From: an uncultured Eubacteriales bacterium
GTDB lineage: Bacteria > Bacillota > Clostridia > Monoglobales > Monoglobaceae
Length of the DNA: 6,068 bases
Direction of reading: 5' to 3'
Assembly (NCBI GenBank): GCA_905205855.1
Contig: CAJLFL010000122.1
Location: 1-6,068 of the forward strand
The notes below the pieces were generated by a model. That model was given only the letters and a program-made list of their open reading frames with translations. It was not told the origin of the DNA and searched no databases. This document shows, piece after piece, positions 1-5,998 of the stretch (position 1 is the stretch's first letter; every line of letters starts with the position of its first letter). The position numbers and the translations under genes are program-made.

Positions 1-258
1 GAGGAAAACAATAAAAAAAAGAGTAACGCAAAGCTTTATATACGCTTAAACAGAAGCGACAGTTTAAATCAGGACAAAATGAAGCTGCTGCTGAAAAATA
101 CAAACGGAGATATTCCTGTTATATTAAGATTTTCCGACACAAATGAAACCTTGCTTGCTCCGCGGAGTATGTGGATTGAAAACAGCGGATATAAAGAAGA
201 AAAACTGAAAGAAATATTCGGAGCGGATAATGTGCGAATGGTGGTGAAATACGAGTGA
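1..258 (+). CDS. dnaE: DNA polymerase III subunit alpha, C-terminal end (partial)
   Basis: The first 85 codons of frame 1 are open and end at TGA 256-258; the start lies outside the window. The visible tail begins with a charged linker, then reads KLYIRLN, followed by a helix, IPVILRFSDTNE and LLAPRSMWI, and ends in a short helix and strand. This arrangement (a strand reading LYLRL, PV-L-F-D, then APRS-WV) is typical of the C-terminal end of bacterial DnaE, the replicative polymerase catalytic subunit, where it follows the OB-fold that binds single-stranded DNA. The catalytic PHP and polymerase domains are not in view, so DnaE rather than a truncated remnant is an inference from the tail. The stop overlaps the next gene's GTG start by four bases (GTGA), which suggests cotranscription and translational coupling with birA. 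Confidence 0.8.
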   Translation, partial: EENNKKKSNAKLYIRLNRSDSLNQDKMKLLLKNTNGDIPVILRFSDTNETLLAPRSMWIENSGYKEEKLKEIFGADNVRMVVKYE

Positions 259-1229
259 GCGGACTTGGTACCGATGAAAAAATAATCGAAGTATTGGAAA
301 GCCGTCGCGGTCAAAGTGTTTCCGGAGAGGAACTTGCCGAAATGTTCTCCGTCAGCCGTGCCGCAATATGGAAACGCATAAAAAAGCTAAAAGAAAAAGG
401 CTATAAAATAGATGCGGTCAATAACAGCGGTTATTTACTTGCGAAAGATGATGATAAACTGTCTGCGGGCGGAATTATTCCGTATCTGGATAAACCGGAA
501 TACGGCAGCAGGCTTTATGTCTATGATGAACTCGATTCAACAAATACAGAGGCAAAGCGAAGGATAATTGACGGAGCGGAGGAGGGAACGGTGATCATTG
601 CCGATTCACAGACTTCGGGACGCGGTCGTTTGGGAAGAAGTTTTTTTTCACCGCGTGGCAGCGGCATTTATCTTTCGTTTATATTAAAGCCGAAGATGTC
701 AGCTGAAAAATCACTTGCAATAACCGCAGCCGTTGCGGTGACTGTATGCATGGCTATAGAAAAAACAACCGGAAAAAAACCAATGATAAAATGGGTAAAT
801 GACTTGTATCTTGACGGTAAAAAAATATGCGGCATACTGACTGAGGCGGTAAGCGGACTGGAAACAGGCAATATAGATGCCGTTGTTATCGGAATAGGCA
901 TAAACTGCACAACTGTGTTTGATGGAGATTTGAAACAAAAAGCAGGGAGCCTTTTTGATGTAAATTCCGATGCCGTCAGAAACAAACTTGCGGCTGAGTT
1001 GATAAATCGTCTGTATAATCTGATTGATATGCTAAGCGGTAACGATTTTATGCAAGAGTATCGTAAGCGTTCAATTATTTTGGGCAAAGAGATAACTATT
1101 TGCAACGAACCGGAAAGCCTGTATACGGTAGAAGATATAGGAGACAGCGGAGAACTTGTTTTAAAAGGGAGGAATGGAGAAAAGAGGGTGCTCAATACCG
1201 GCGAGGTAAGTATAAGACTGCAAAAATAA
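255..1229 (+). CDS. birA: BirA: biotin-[acetyl-CoA carboxylase] ligase with DNA-binding domain
   Basis: This 324-residue protein matches the usual length of two-function (class II) BirA. It activates biotin with ATP to biotinyl-AMP and transfers it to the lysine of biotin carboxyl carrier domains; the N-terminal domain lets family members repress biotin genes. Residues 6-62 form a winged helix-turn-helix (SGEELAEMFSVSRAAIWKRI). The ligase core shows STN 95-97, Q119, the adenylate-binding loop GRGRLGR 122-128, KWVNDLY 179-185 with the biotin-contacting lysine K179, and GKKICGIL 188-195. A small SH3-like C-terminal domain occupies roughly 275-324. The GTG at 255 is the best start: it overlaps the dnaE stop, gives the full helix-turn-helix and has a modest GGTGG ribosome site just upstream. 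No biotin synthesis or transport genes and no inverted BirA operator are visible here, so regulatory targets must lie elsewhere. Confidence 0.95.
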   Translation: MSGLGTDEKIIEVLESRRGQSVSGEELAEMFSVSRAAIWKRIKKLKEKGYKIDAVNNSGYLLAKDDDKLSAGGIIPYLDKPEYGSRLYVYDELDSTNTEAKRRIIDGAEEGTVIIADSQTSGRGRLGRSFFSPRGSGIYLSFILKPKMSAEKSLAITAAVAVTVCMAIEKTTGKKPMIKWVNDLYLDGKKICGILTEAVSGLETGNIDAVVIGIGINCTTVFDGDLKQKAGSLFDVNSDAVRNKLAAELINRLYNLIDMLSGNDFMQEYRKRSIILGKEITICNEPESLYTVEDIGDSGELVLKGRNGEKRVLNTGEVSIRLQK

Positions 1230-1246
1230 ATCTAAAATCAGTAATT

Positions 1247-1275
1247 CTGACAGACATTGTTTAAAATTTAATATT
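1247..1275 (+). promoter_or_regulatory. Possible promoter for the small membrane protein gene and manA
   Basis: CTGACA (1247-1252, five of six matches to TTGACA) is separated by 17 bases from AATATT (1270-1275, four of six matches to TATAAT), in the AT-rich gap after birA. The spacing is ideal but the -10 box is weak and the region is AT-rich enough for chance matches. No terminator was found after birA, so readthrough from the dnaE-birA unit is the alternative. Confidence 0.3.
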
Positions 1276-1295
1276 GCAAGTAATCATAAAACTTC

Positions 1296-1302
1296 AGAAA
1301 GG
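1296..1302 (+). promoter_or_regulatory. Ribosome binding site selecting the ATG at 1313
   Basis: AGAAAGG lies 10 bases before the ATG at 1313. It decides the start of the small membrane protein: the same frame extends upstream to a TTG at 1274, but that codon has no comparable purine-rich site and would place this site inside the coding region. Confidence 0.6.
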
Positions 1303-1312
1303 ATGGTTAAAA

Positions 1313-1597
1313 ATGAGAAAGTTGTATTACAGTAAAAGAGAGACCTGTATATCCGTATGGCAGATAATAAGTGCTGTGGCGCTGACATTCGGAATTGTCA
1401 TGTCGGTTTTGGTTTTTTTGCTTAAAAAGAAGAATAATGAGTACAGAAAAGTTATTATAGATATGAGTGATGATTTTTCAGATGATGAGCTTGAGGCGTG
1501 CCGCAGACGTGAGGAGTGGAGAAAAAACCACAGCCGCCAAAACAGACAGCCTGTTGAAAAACAGCTTGAAGAACGTCGGGTTGATGAAGAAGTTTAA
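1313..1597 (+). CDS. Small single-pass membrane protein of unknown function
   Basis: This 94-residue protein is not one I recognise. Residues 1-11 are basic and polar. One hydrophobic segment follows (about 14-37, VWQIISAVALTFGIVMSVLV and a few more residues), capped by KKK at 38-40. The remaining tail of about 55 residues is very highly charged. It has an acidic patch MSDDFSDDELEA at 51-62, then a mixed Arg/Glu/Gln stretch to the C-terminus that probably forms a helix. The single transmembrane span with a charged tail suggests a membrane-anchored cytoplasmic tail; positive charge on both sides makes the orientation uncertain. No signal-peptidase or lipoprotein cleavage motif is seen. The gene ends 18 bases before manA, so the two are probably cotranscribed, but nothing links their functions. 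The gene is likely real because of its ribosome site, spacing and membrane segment. Confidence 0.65.
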   Translation: MRKLYYSKRETCISVWQIISAVALTFGIVMSVLVFLLKKKNNEYRKVIIDMSDDFSDDELEACRRREEWRKNHSRQNRQPVEKQLEERRVDEEV

Positions 1598-1615
1598 TAA
1601 AAGAGGAGTGTTAAT

Positions 1616-2575
1616 ATGAAACCGATAAAAATGTCGCCTGTTTTTAAGCAGTATATATGGGGCGGAGATAATCTGCATAAGATTTACGGAAAAAACACAC
1701 CGGAGCCGCCTGTTGCGGAAAGCTGGGAAATATCAGCACATCCGGATGGAATGAGTATTGCTGACGGCGGAGAATGTGACGGAATGACAATAGATGAAAT
1801 ATGCAGCAAATATGGCGGAGAGTTTTACGGCAAAAGCATGAAGAATGGAGAGCCTTTTCCATTGCTTTTAAAAGTTTTGGATGCAAATGACAGATTGTCT
1901 GTTCAAGTACATCCTGATGATGAATATGCAGCTGAGCATGAAAACGGCGGAAAAGGTAAAACAGAGGCATGGTATGTTTTAAGAGCTGATGATGGTGCAG
2001 AGCTTATTTACGGATTTAAAAACGGAGTTACAAAATCAGATTTCAGAAACGCTATTGATAACGGTACGGTTGAGAATGTATTAAACAAAGTTAAGTGTTA
2101 TCCGGGGGATGTATTTTACATTCCTTCGGGAACAGTTCATGCCATAGGAAAAGGCTTGATGATTGCGGAGATACAGCAATCATCAAATACAACCTACAGG
2201 GTATATGATTACAACCGTCGTGATAAAAACGGGAATTTAAGAGAACTTCATGTAGAAAAGGCTCTTGATGTAAGTAATTTTGATTCAGCTGAGGGAAAAG
2301 AAAAAACAAGCGGTACTGTGGAAAATATCGGAGAAGCTTCTGTACGGCATATATTAAACACAGAGTTTTTCTGCTTTGATGAACTGGATATTAAAGGCAG
2401 CTGCACGGAGGATACAAATAACCTTTTGCATATGCTTTTTGTTGCCGAAGGTGAATTAAATATAGCCGGACTTGAACTGAAAAAAGGAGACAGTGCATTG
2501 ATACCTGCCTCGATAGGTAAATATGATATAACCGGAAGCGGTAAAGTATTGCTTTATTATACCGAATCTAAATAA
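1616..2575 (+). CDS. manA: Mannose-6-phosphate isomerase, class I (type I PMI, short form)
   Basis: This 319-residue cytoplasmic zinc enzyme interconverts mannose 6-phosphate and fructose 6-phosphate, feeding mannose into glycolysis or supplying mannose phosphate for glycan precursors. The fold is a cupin. The zinc ligands are visible: Q97 and H99 in SVQVHPDDEYA, E117 in GKTEAWYVL, and H175 in IPSGTVHAIG. The conserved segment AEIQQSSNTTYRVYDYNR (184-201) carries the expected catalytic arginine R195. The N-terminal PVFKQYIWGG and ESWEIS are also family signatures. The length fits the short Bacillota form (about 315 residues) rather than the roughly 390-residue enterobacterial form. The ATG is preceded by a strong AGAGGAG site (1602-1608). 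The last ~90 residues form a second, degenerate cupin without metal ligands, as is usual. No sugar transporter or polysaccharide genes adjoin it, so catabolic versus biosynthetic use cannot be decided here. Confidence 0.95.
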   Translation: MKPIKMSPVFKQYIWGGDNLHKIYGKNTPEPPVAESWEISAHPDGMSIADGGECDGMTIDEICSKYGGEFYGKSMKNGEPFPLLLKVLDANDRLSVQVHPDDEYAAEHENGGKGKTEAWYVLRADDGAELIYGFKNGVTKSDFRNAIDNGTVENVLNKVKCYPGDVFYIPSGTVHAIGKGLMIAEIQQSSNTTYRVYDYNRRDKNGNLRELHVEKALDVSNFDSAEGKEKTSGTVENIGEASVRHILNTEFFCFDELDIKGSCTEDTNNLLHMLFVAEGELNIAGLELKKGDSALIPASIGKYDITGSGKVLLYYTESK

Positions 2576-2658
2576 TAAATGTTAAATCTGTGCATATAAT
2601 CCCGCTAAAATGTATTGGATTTTGGCTAATAGTTGAGGTCGGTTTTTGAAGAAAAATA

Positions 2659-2687
2659 TTGCAGTTTGTAATTTTATATGCTATAAT
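2659..2687 (+). promoter_or_regulatory. Strong sigma-A-type promoter for the scaffold/GGGtGRT operon
   Basis: A perfect TATAAT (2682-2687) is preceded by the extended -10 element TGC (2679-2681). A -35-like TTGCAG (2659-2664) lies exactly 17 bases upstream. The -35 matches only its TTG, but an extended -10 commonly compensates. Transcription would start near 2694, giving a leader of about 43 bases before the ATG at 2737. Confidence 0.8.
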
Positions 2688-2721
2688 AAAACACAGTGGG
2701 CATTTTTTGCCGTATGATTTG

Positions 2722-2728
2722 AAAGGAG
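2722..2728 (+). promoter_or_regulatory. Ribosome binding site selecting the ATG at 2737
   Basis: AAAGGAG lies eight bases before ATG 2737, an ideal spacing. The open frame runs upstream to a TTG at 2659, but that codon is part of the -35 box and would be untranscribed from this promoter, so the longer start is ruled out. Confidence 0.85.
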
Positions 2729-2736
2729 CAAAGCAA

Positions 2737-3429
2737 ATGAAGTATTCAAGTGAAGTAGAAAATATGTGTCCGCTTGCTAAAGGCGCATATCATGGACCTG
2801 CACCGATTCCTCAGGAAGGAAAATGGACGCAGGTGAAGGAAATATCAGAGATTTCCGGTTTGACACACGGTGTTGGCTGGTGTGCACCTCAGCAGGGAGC
2901 ATGTAAGCTTACTCTGAACGTAAAAGATGGTGTAATTCAGGAAGCTCTTGTTGAAACAGTAGGCTGCAGCGGTATGACACACTCTGCCGCTATGGCATCT
3001 GAGATATTAGTAGGTAAAACAATTCTTGAAGCGATGAACACTGACCTTGTCTGTGATGCTATAAACACAGCTATGAGAGAGCTGTTTCTGCAGATTATTT
3101 ACGGACGTACACAGACTGCATTCTCTGAGGATGGTCTGCCTATCGGTGCCGGACTTGAGGATTTGGGTAAAGGACTCAGAAGCCAAGTTGGTACCACCTA
3201 TGCTACTCTTGCAAAAGGTCCGCGCTATCTTGAACTTGCTGAAGGTTACATAACAAAGGTTGCTGTAGATGATGAAGATCAGATTATAGGTTATAAGTTT
3301 GTTCACCTCGGCAAAATGATGGAAATGATCGGAAAAGGCATGGATGCAAACGAAGCACTGGAAAAGGCGTCAGGTCAGTATGGCAGAGTGGATGATGCTG
3401 CAAAGCTTATTGATCCCAGACACGAATAA
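2737..3429 (+). CDS. IscU/NifU-like iron-sulfur scaffold protein, divergent, paired with GGGtGRT
   Basis: This 230-residue soluble protein resembles the IscU/NifU N-terminal scaffold fold, which in classical members holds a nascent Fe-S cluster. The match is clearest at 57-106: KLTLNVKDGVIQEALVETVG, then GCSGMTHS (76-83), ASEILVGKTILEAM, equivalent to the GCG-AIASSS and KGKTLDEA segments of IscU. C77 aligns with the central scaffold cysteine (C63 of E. coli IscU). The first canonical cysteine (CGD motif) is replaced by PQQGAC, with C49 and C56 nearby, and the third (HCS motif) has no counterpart. Other cysteines are C11 and C106. Residues 120-230 extend beyond a normal scaffold and include a predicted beta hairpin (171-190) and a helical tail. 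The gene starts a two-gene unit and ends 17 bases before the GGGtGRT gene. Fold assignment is fairly secure; actual cluster binding or assembly is inference. Confidence 0.8.
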   Translation: MKYSSEVENMCPLAKGAYHGPAPIPQEGKWTQVKEISEISGLTHGVGWCAPQQGACKLTLNVKDGVIQEALVETVGCSGMTHSAAMASEILVGKTILEAMNTDLVCDAINTAMRELFLQIIYGRTQTAFSEDGLPIGAGLEDLGKGLRSQVGTTYATLAKGPRYLELAEGYITKVAVDDEDQIIGYKFVHLGKMMEMIGKGMDANEALEKASGQYGRVDDAAKLIDPRHE

Positions 3430-3446
3430 GATAGGAGGAATTTATA

Positions 3447-4448
3447 ATGGCTTTATTTGAAAGTTATGAAAGAAGAATTGATCAAATCAATGCAGAGCTG
3501 GCAAAACACGGAATTTCTTCTATCGAAGAAGCGAAGCAGATTTGCGATGATAAGGGTATAGATGTATACAACATGGTAAAGGGTATTCAGCCTATTTGCT
3601 TTGAGAATGCTTGCTGGGCTTATATTGTCGGTGCAGCTATTGCTATCAAAGACGGTGTTACCAATGCAGCTGATGCAGCTGAAAAGATAGGTCTTGGTCT
3701 GCAGTCATTCTGTATTCCGGGTTCTGTTGCAGATGACAGAAAGGTTGGTATAGGTCACGGTAACCTCGGCGCAAGACTTTTGCGTGAGGAAACAAAGTGC
3801 TTTGCTTTCCTTGCAGGACACGAATCTTTTGCTGCTGCTGAGGGCGCTATCGGTCTTGCTAAAAGTGCAAACAAAGCAAGAAAAGAGGATTTGCGTGTAA
3901 TTCTGAACGGATTAGGTAAAGACGCTGCTCAGATAATTTCAAGAATAAACGGCTTTACATATGTTCAGACACAGTTTGATTATTATACCGGAAAGGTAAA
4001 TATCGTAAAAGAGATTGCTTATTCAAAGGGCGAAAGAGCAAAGGTTCGCTGCTACGGTGCAGATGACGTGCGTGAAGGTGTTGCAATCATGCACCTTGAA
4101 GGCGTTGATGTGTCTATTACGGGTAATTCAACTAACCCCACACGTTTCCAGCATCCTGTTGCAGGTACTTACAAAAAGGAATGTATTGAACAGGGCAAAA
4201 AATACTTCTCTGTTGCTTCCGGCGGCGGTACAGGAAGAACGCTCCATCCTGATAACATGGCTGCAGGTCCTGCTTCTTACGGTATGACCGATACAATGGG
4301 ACGTATGCATTCTGATGCTCAGTTTGCAGGTTCTTCATCTGTTCCGGCTCACGTTGAAATGATGGGACTTATCGGCGCAGGTAACAACCCGATGGTTGGT
4401 ATGACCGTTGCTGTTGCAGTTGCTGTTGAAGAAGCTATGAAAGGCTAA
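3447..4448 (+). CDS. GGGtGRT family protein (function not established)
   Basis: This 333-residue protein carries the motif that names its family, GGGTGRT, at 259-265, followed by LHPDNMAAGPASYGM. It is full length for the family as I remember it. No signal peptide is evident and the body reads as a soluble alpha/beta protein. Notable segments are a helical start (1-45), IQPICFENACWAYIVGAAIA (48-67) with C51 and C56, GIGHGNLGARLLREETKC (101-118) with H104 and C118, AGHESFAAAEGA (123-134), and a Gly/Ala/Val-rich C-terminus (308-330). Other cysteines are C33, C89, C202 and C246. The glycine-rich motifs suggest a nucleotide, phosphate or cofactor site, but no known catalytic signature is visible. 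A very strong TAGGAGGAA ribosome site precedes ATG 3447. It sits directly behind the scaffold-like gene and before a strong terminator, so the two proteins probably act together, perhaps as a complex. Confidence 0.9.
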   Translation: MALFESYERRIDQINAELAKHGISSIEEAKQICDDKGIDVYNMVKGIQPICFENACWAYIVGAAIAIKDGVTNAADAAEKIGLGLQSFCIPGSVADDRKVGIGHGNLGARLLREETKCFAFLAGHESFAAAEGAIGLAKSANKARKEDLRVILNGLGKDAAQIISRINGFTYVQTQFDYYTGKVNIVKEIAYSKGERAKVRCYGADDVREGVAIMHLEGVDVSITGNSTNPTRFQHPVAGTYKKECIEQGKKYFSVASGGGTGRTLHPDNMAAGPASYGMTDTMGRMHSDAQFAGSSSVPAHVEMMGLIGAGNNPMVGMTVAVAVAVEEAMKG

Positions 4449-4463
4449 AGAATTAGCATTACT

Positions 4464-4503
4464 TTGAACTGCCGTGTTTTTCGCGGCAGTTCAATTTTAA
4501 TTT
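4464..4503 (+). terminator. Strong rho-independent terminator of the scaffold/GGGtGRT operon
   Basis: A 13-base-pair stem is formed by TTGAACTGCCGTG (4464-4476) and CGCGGCAGTTCAA (4482-4494), with one G-U pair and a five-T loop (4477-4481). It is followed by TTTTAATTT (4495-4503). It begins 15 bases after the GGGtGRT stop. The opposite strand lacks a T-run after the stem, so it should work mainly on + strand transcripts. Confidence 0.88.
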
Positions 4504-4516
4504 AGAGAGGATTTGT

Positions 4517-5935
4517 ATGCTGAAATTTGAAAAATATTCGCCTGATGTTCTGAAAAAGTATTCAAGGTATATTGCCGGTTCGCCTTATAATGTAAACGAT
4601 ATTTCTGTCGGCAGTTTTTATATGTGGAATCAAGGAGTAAATCTGGCATTTTGTGAGACCTGCGGTTCATTTATTTCGATGCAGGATATATGCGGCGAGC
4701 CTGCGTTTTCTTATCCGTTCGGCGGAGATGACGAAAAGGCTGTGGAGGAATTGATTCGCTATGTTGAGGAAAACGATTTACCGCTGAAGTTTTACGGTGT
4801 AACGGAAGATGTTTTAGAAAAAATGCAGCAAAACAAAGCTTTCGGAAATCTGATGTTTAATTATGAACGCAAGTGGAGTGATTATGTATATGACGCCGAG
4901 GAGATATCCACTTTTAAGGGCAGAAAATTCAGCGGACAGAGAAATCATATGAACAAATTTCGTTCTGTTTACGGCGAACCAGATTTCAGACCGCTTAAAA
5001 AAGAGGATATAACGGATATAAAAAATATGCTTGCCGGATATTCTGCTGAGCATATATCGTCCGGTTATGAGGAGGACGAAGAATATATACATACTTTAGA
5101 GCTTATAGACGCTTTTTTTGAATATGATTTTATCGGAGGTGCGTTGTTTTTCGACAATAAACCGATTTCCGTAACAATAGGAGAAGTACAGGGCGAAAAC
5201 TTGATTATTCATATAGAAAAAGCGCTTATCGAATATAAGGGCGTATATCCGACTACTTTTAATTCATTTGTTAAGTATGCCATGAAGCTCTATCCTCAGA
5301 TAAAGGTTGTGAATCGCGAGGATGATTCCGGAGATATGGGATTGCGTACCTCAAAGCTGCAATACAATCCTATCGGTTTGATAAATAAATATATTGTAAA
5401 GGTTAATTCGCCTTTATACGGATTAACTGATGCACCTGTTTTAAAAACAGAAAATGTAGTTTTGAGTGAAATTGCTGAAAATGATAAAACAGCGTATCGT
5501 GAATTATGCACAGATGCAGACAATAACAAGTATTGGGGATATGACTACGAAACAGATCCGGAAATAACCGGAGCAATAGATGACGACACATTTTTTGATA
5601 TGGTTGTGTTTGACAAGTCTGTAGGCGATGGTATCAGTCTTGCAATACGGAATGGAGATATAAATTCCGAAATGATTGGTGAGGTCATTGTTTATAACTT
5701 TACCTATAATAAAACTGCGGAATTCGGAATCAGGCTGATGCCATTTGCACAGGGAAAGGGAATAGCACAGACCGCCGCCAAGCTTATGCTTGATTGGGCT
5801 GAGAATATATTAGGGGTAAGGCTTAGAGCGAAATGCTATAAAGAAAATGAAAAATCTAAAAACTTGCTTTTGTCATGCGGGTTTGACGAAATAAATGAGG
5901 ATTCGGAGTTTTACTTTTTTGCATATGGAAAATAA
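4517..5935 (+). CDS. Fusion of LPG-synthase-type aminoacyl transferase domain (DUF2156) and GNAT acetyltransferase
   Basis: This 472-residue protein has two acyltransferase-fold parts. Residues 1 to about 295 resemble the soluble C-terminal domain of lysyl-phosphatidylglycerol synthase (MprF): DYVYDAEEISTFKGRKFSGQ and RNHMNKF (122-148), ALFFDNKPISVTIGE (209-223), then NREDDSGDMGLRTSKLQYNP (266-285), all typical of that family. There are no transmembrane helices, so it lacks the MprF flippase half and is probably cytosolic. Residues about 312-472 form a GNAT domain: IGEVIVYNF (387-395), the acetyl-CoA pyrophosphate loop QGKGIA (412-417) in RLMPFAQGKGIAQTAA, and the closing NLLLSCGFDEI (449-459). 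The likely activity is acyl or aminoacyl transfer to an unknown substrate. The ATG has an AGAGAGG site (4504-4510). The gene lies just behind a strong terminator with no room for a promoter between. Domain calls are good; function is unknown. Confidence 0.85.
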   Translation: MLKFEKYSPDVLKKYSRYIAGSPYNVNDISVGSFYMWNQGVNLAFCETCGSFISMQDICGEPAFSYPFGGDDEKAVEELIRYVEENDLPLKFYGVTEDVLEKMQQNKAFGNLMFNYERKWSDYVYDAEEISTFKGRKFSGQRNHMNKFRSVYGEPDFRPLKKEDITDIKNMLAGYSAEHISSGYEEDEEYIHTLELIDAFFEYDFIGGALFFDNKPISVTIGEVQGENLIIHIEKALIEYKGVYPTTFNSFVKYAMKLYPQIKVVNREDDSGDMGLRTSKLQYNPIGLINKYIVKVNSPLYGLTDAPVLKTENVVLSEIAENDKTAYRELCTDADNNKYWGYDYETDPEITGAIDDDTFFDMVVFDKSVGDGISLAIRNGDINSEMIGEVIVYNFTYNKTAEFGIRLMPFAQGKGIAQTAAKLMLDWAENILGVRLRAKCYKENEKSKNLLLSCGFDEINEDSEFYFFAYGK

Positions 5936-5945
5936 ATTTTGTTTA

Positions 5946-5974
5946 TTGCCTTTATAAAGTACTTGTAATATAAT
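5946..5974 (+). promoter_or_regulatory. Probable promoter for the PHP-domain gene
   Basis: TTGCCT (5946-5951) and a perfect TATAAT (5969-5974) are spaced by 17 bases, between the stop at 5935 and the start at 5999. A start site near 5981 would give a leader of only about 18 bases that just contains the ribosome site. The -35 box matches three of six positions. Confidence 0.65.
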
Positions 5975-5983
5975 CTGCTTAAA

Positions 5984-5990
5984 AGAGAGG
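5984..5990 (+). promoter_or_regulatory. Ribosome binding site selecting the TTG at 5999
   Basis: AGAGAGG lies eight bases before TTG 5999. An in-frame GTG at 5990 overlaps this site and would have no usable ribosome site of its own, so TTG is the preferred start. Confidence 0.6.
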
Positions 5991-5998
5991 TGTCTGAG

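Noticed and set aside
668..1195. A 175-codon open frame on the minus strand within birA
   Set aside because: It lies wholly opposite a well-supported birA, shows low-complexity Ser/Phe/Leu-rich translation typical of an antisense shadow, and has no convincing ribosome site or domain.
1230..1312. Possible BirA operator near TTGTTTAAA after birA
   Set aside because: The BirA box needs a facing half of the GTTAACAA type about 15 bases away; none is present, and no biotin genes follow.
2604..2626. Hairpin GCTAAAAT / ATTTTGGC with a seven-base loop after manA
   Set aside because: The stem is only eight pairs, mostly A-T with a G-U pair, and no U-tract follows directly. Too weak to call a terminator for manA.
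2699..2711. GGCA-TTTTT-TGCC mini-hairpin in the operon leader, considered as a regulatory element
   Set aside because: Four base pairs are too few for an attenuator or riboswitch, and the leader of about 43 bases is too short for a known riboswitch class.
2659..2736. Upstream TTG start that would add 26 residues to the scaffold protein
   Set aside because: The TTG is part of the promoter -35 box, the added residues do not resemble the family, and the ATG at 2737 has an ideal ribosome site.
4015..4287. Alternative-frame 90-codon open frame inside the GGGtGRT gene
   Set aside because: It overlaps a clearly coding frame, has no ribosome site and its translation shows no recognisable features.
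5931..5947. AATAAA / TTTATT inverted repeat just at the end of the DUF2156-GNAT gene
   Set aside because: A six-pair A-T-only stem without G-C pairs is not a credible terminator and is expected by chance in such AT-rich DNA.
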